Source: an uncultured SAR116 cluster alpha proteobacterium
GTDB taxonomy: Bacteria; Pseudomonadota; Alphaproteobacteria; Puniceispirillales; Marisalimonadaceae
Assembly: GCA_902619485.1 (NCBI GenBank)
Contig: CACNEF010000001.1
Span: 310,001 to 374,000 of the forward strand
Reading direction: 5' to 3'
DNA: 64,000 bases
The first letter of the stretch is position 1; every line of letters starts with the position of its first letter. Made by a program: the position numbers and the translations under genes. Under the pieces are notes generated by a model. It did no database searches and was not told the DNA's origin. It saw only the letters and a list, made by a program, of their open reading frames with translations. This document shows positions 63,204-64,000 of the stretch, piece after piece.

Positions 63204-64000
63204 TTGATCACTAAATATTTTCATACAATACGTCACTTACGAATAAGTCAAATTTTTAATAGAATTCTTTTTCCTTTAACCAAACCATTTAAAATAAAAA
63301 AAACACCCCTTCCATTAAGAAATTTATCTTTTAAATTTCAACACCCAATAAATAAAAAACAAAGTTTAATTAACGAAAATACTTTTTTGATATTAAATAA
63401 ACCAGGTTGTTTATCAAATTTAGGATGGAACGATGAAAAATTTGTTATGTCAAAATTATGGCGATATAATCAACATTACTTTGATTTTTTGAATGCTAAA
63501 AATCAATTATTGATTAGCAAATGTTATAAATCGTTATTGCAAAGCTGGATTACCGAAAATCCTATAGGTTTTGGAATAGGCTGGGAACCTTATCCAACAT
63601 CACTTCGAATTGTGAATTGGATTAAATTCCACTACTTAAGAAATAATTTGAATGATGACGCTTTACAGAGCCTAGCTATACAATCAAGATGGCTTAACAA
63701 GCGTCTTGAAAAACATATTTTGGGTAATCATTTATTTGCCAATGCAAAAGCTTTGTTTTATGCAAGTAATTTTTTTTCAGGAAAAGAGTCCAATAATTGG
63801 TATAAAAAAAGTATCAATATAATTTCACACGAATTATCAGAACAAATACTTCCTGATGGAGGTAACTTTGAGTTAAGTACCATGTATCACTCAATTTTTC
63901 TTGAAGATTTGTTAGACTTAATAAATCAAGCAATGTCGTCTAATAAGAATATTTCAGATAATCACTTAGAGCTCTGGATCAAAATTGCTAAAAAAATGTT
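63204..64000 (+). CDS. heparinase II/III-like protein, cut by window end
   Basis: The first 265 codons of a heparinase II/III-like (alginate-lyase-like) protein. They start at TTG (63204), five bases after the preceding stop, and stay open to the window end. Diagnostic parts are LWRYNQHYFDFL, GIGWEPYPTSLRIVNWIKF, ILGNHLFANAKALFYA and LPDGGNFELSTMYH, typical of the alpha/alpha-barrel half. No signal peptide is visible, fitting a cytoplasmic role in glycan building rather than secreted degradation. The catalytic C-terminal part is beyond the edge. Confidence 0.84.
   Translation, partial: MITKYFHTIRHLRISQIFNRILFPLTKPFKIKKTPLPLRNLSFKFQHPINKKQSLINENTFLILNKPGCLSNLGWNDEKFVMSKLWRYNQHYFDFLNAKNQLLISKCYKSLLQSWITENPIGFGIGWEPYPTSLRIVNWIKFHYLRNNLNDDALQSLAIQSRWLNKRLEKHILGNHLFANAKALFYASNFFSGKESNNWYKKSINIISHELSEQILPDGGNFELSTMYHSIFLEDLLDLINQAMSSNKNISDNHLELWIKIAKKM

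Noticed and set aside
1-64000. CRISPR arrays, tRNA/rRNA genes, transposases, integrases or phage genes
   Set aside because: None was recognised on either strand; short spaced repeats seen were low-complexity A/T runs.

Overview
The window is AT-rich, gene-dense bacterial DNA with short spacers and frequent 4-20 bp gene overlaps. Several genes are typical of Alphaproteobacteria: a DUF1244 protein followed by a UPF0335/DUF2312 protein, SufE, a unimodular QueF, type II dihydroorotase and an MntR-type regulator. Combined with the strong AT bias and compact layout, this suggests a streamlined, probably marine, low-GC alphaproteobacterium. That placement is inference; there is no rRNA or other marker here to fix it.

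Region 1 (1-20.5 kb) is ordinary metabolism. It opens with acyl-CoA catabolism genes: 3-hydroxyisobutyryl-CoA hydrolase (cut by the window edge) and an isobutyryl-CoA dehydrogenase-like enzyme, a GMC oxidoreductase and a crotonase. A divergent group follows: an APH-type kinase facing an SDR and an ACAD10/11-type dehydrogenase, the parts list of 4-hydroxyacyl-CoA degradation. After a haloacid dehalogenase and a lone glycosyltransferase come RNA methyltransferases, SufE, a GT39 membrane glycosyltransferase, MntR with a likely operator, DUF1244, UPF0335, PyrF, QueF, an MFS carrier, acetoacetyl-CoA synthetase, pterin dehydratase and an FMN reductase.

Region 2 (20.6-64 kb) begins with PyrC and an ABC flippase-like exporter. 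It then becomes a very long, mostly plus-strand surface-polysaccharide locus that runs off the right edge. At least four sugar modules can be read: (a) a UDP-HexNAc 4,6-dehydratase (PseB-like); (b) dTDP-4-amino-4,6-dideoxyglucose by RmlA/RmlB/VioA-like enzymes, next to WbqC, an acyltransferase, a PhyH dioxygenase, a CmcI-like protein, a discrete carrier protein, an SDR, methyltransferases and an amino-acid-type adenylation enzyme; (c) a nonulosonate-like module (aldo/keto reductase, fused cytidylyltransferase-aminotransferase, RmlD-like SDR, NeuB); (d) a CDP-3,6-dideoxyhexose module (RfbF, RfbG, an RfbH relative, an abequose/paratose-synthase-like SDR and its likely transferase). The right end is an amidotransferase set (PseA/WbpG-like, HisH and HisF paralogues) followed by a two-domain oxidoreductase and a heparinase-like protein. 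Glycosyltransferases and a Wzy/WaaL-like membrane protein are interspersed.

The most striking details are these. The RfbH relative has the catalytic Lys-to-His change but lacks the iron-sulphur cysteines, and no RfbI reductase is present. A 0.2-kb direct duplication flanks a less AT-rich TylF-type methyltransferase, leaving gene remnants on both sides. A self-contained aminoacyl-carrier module sits inside the viosamine-like section. Two genes appear to start at ATT behind good Shine-Dalgarno sequences.
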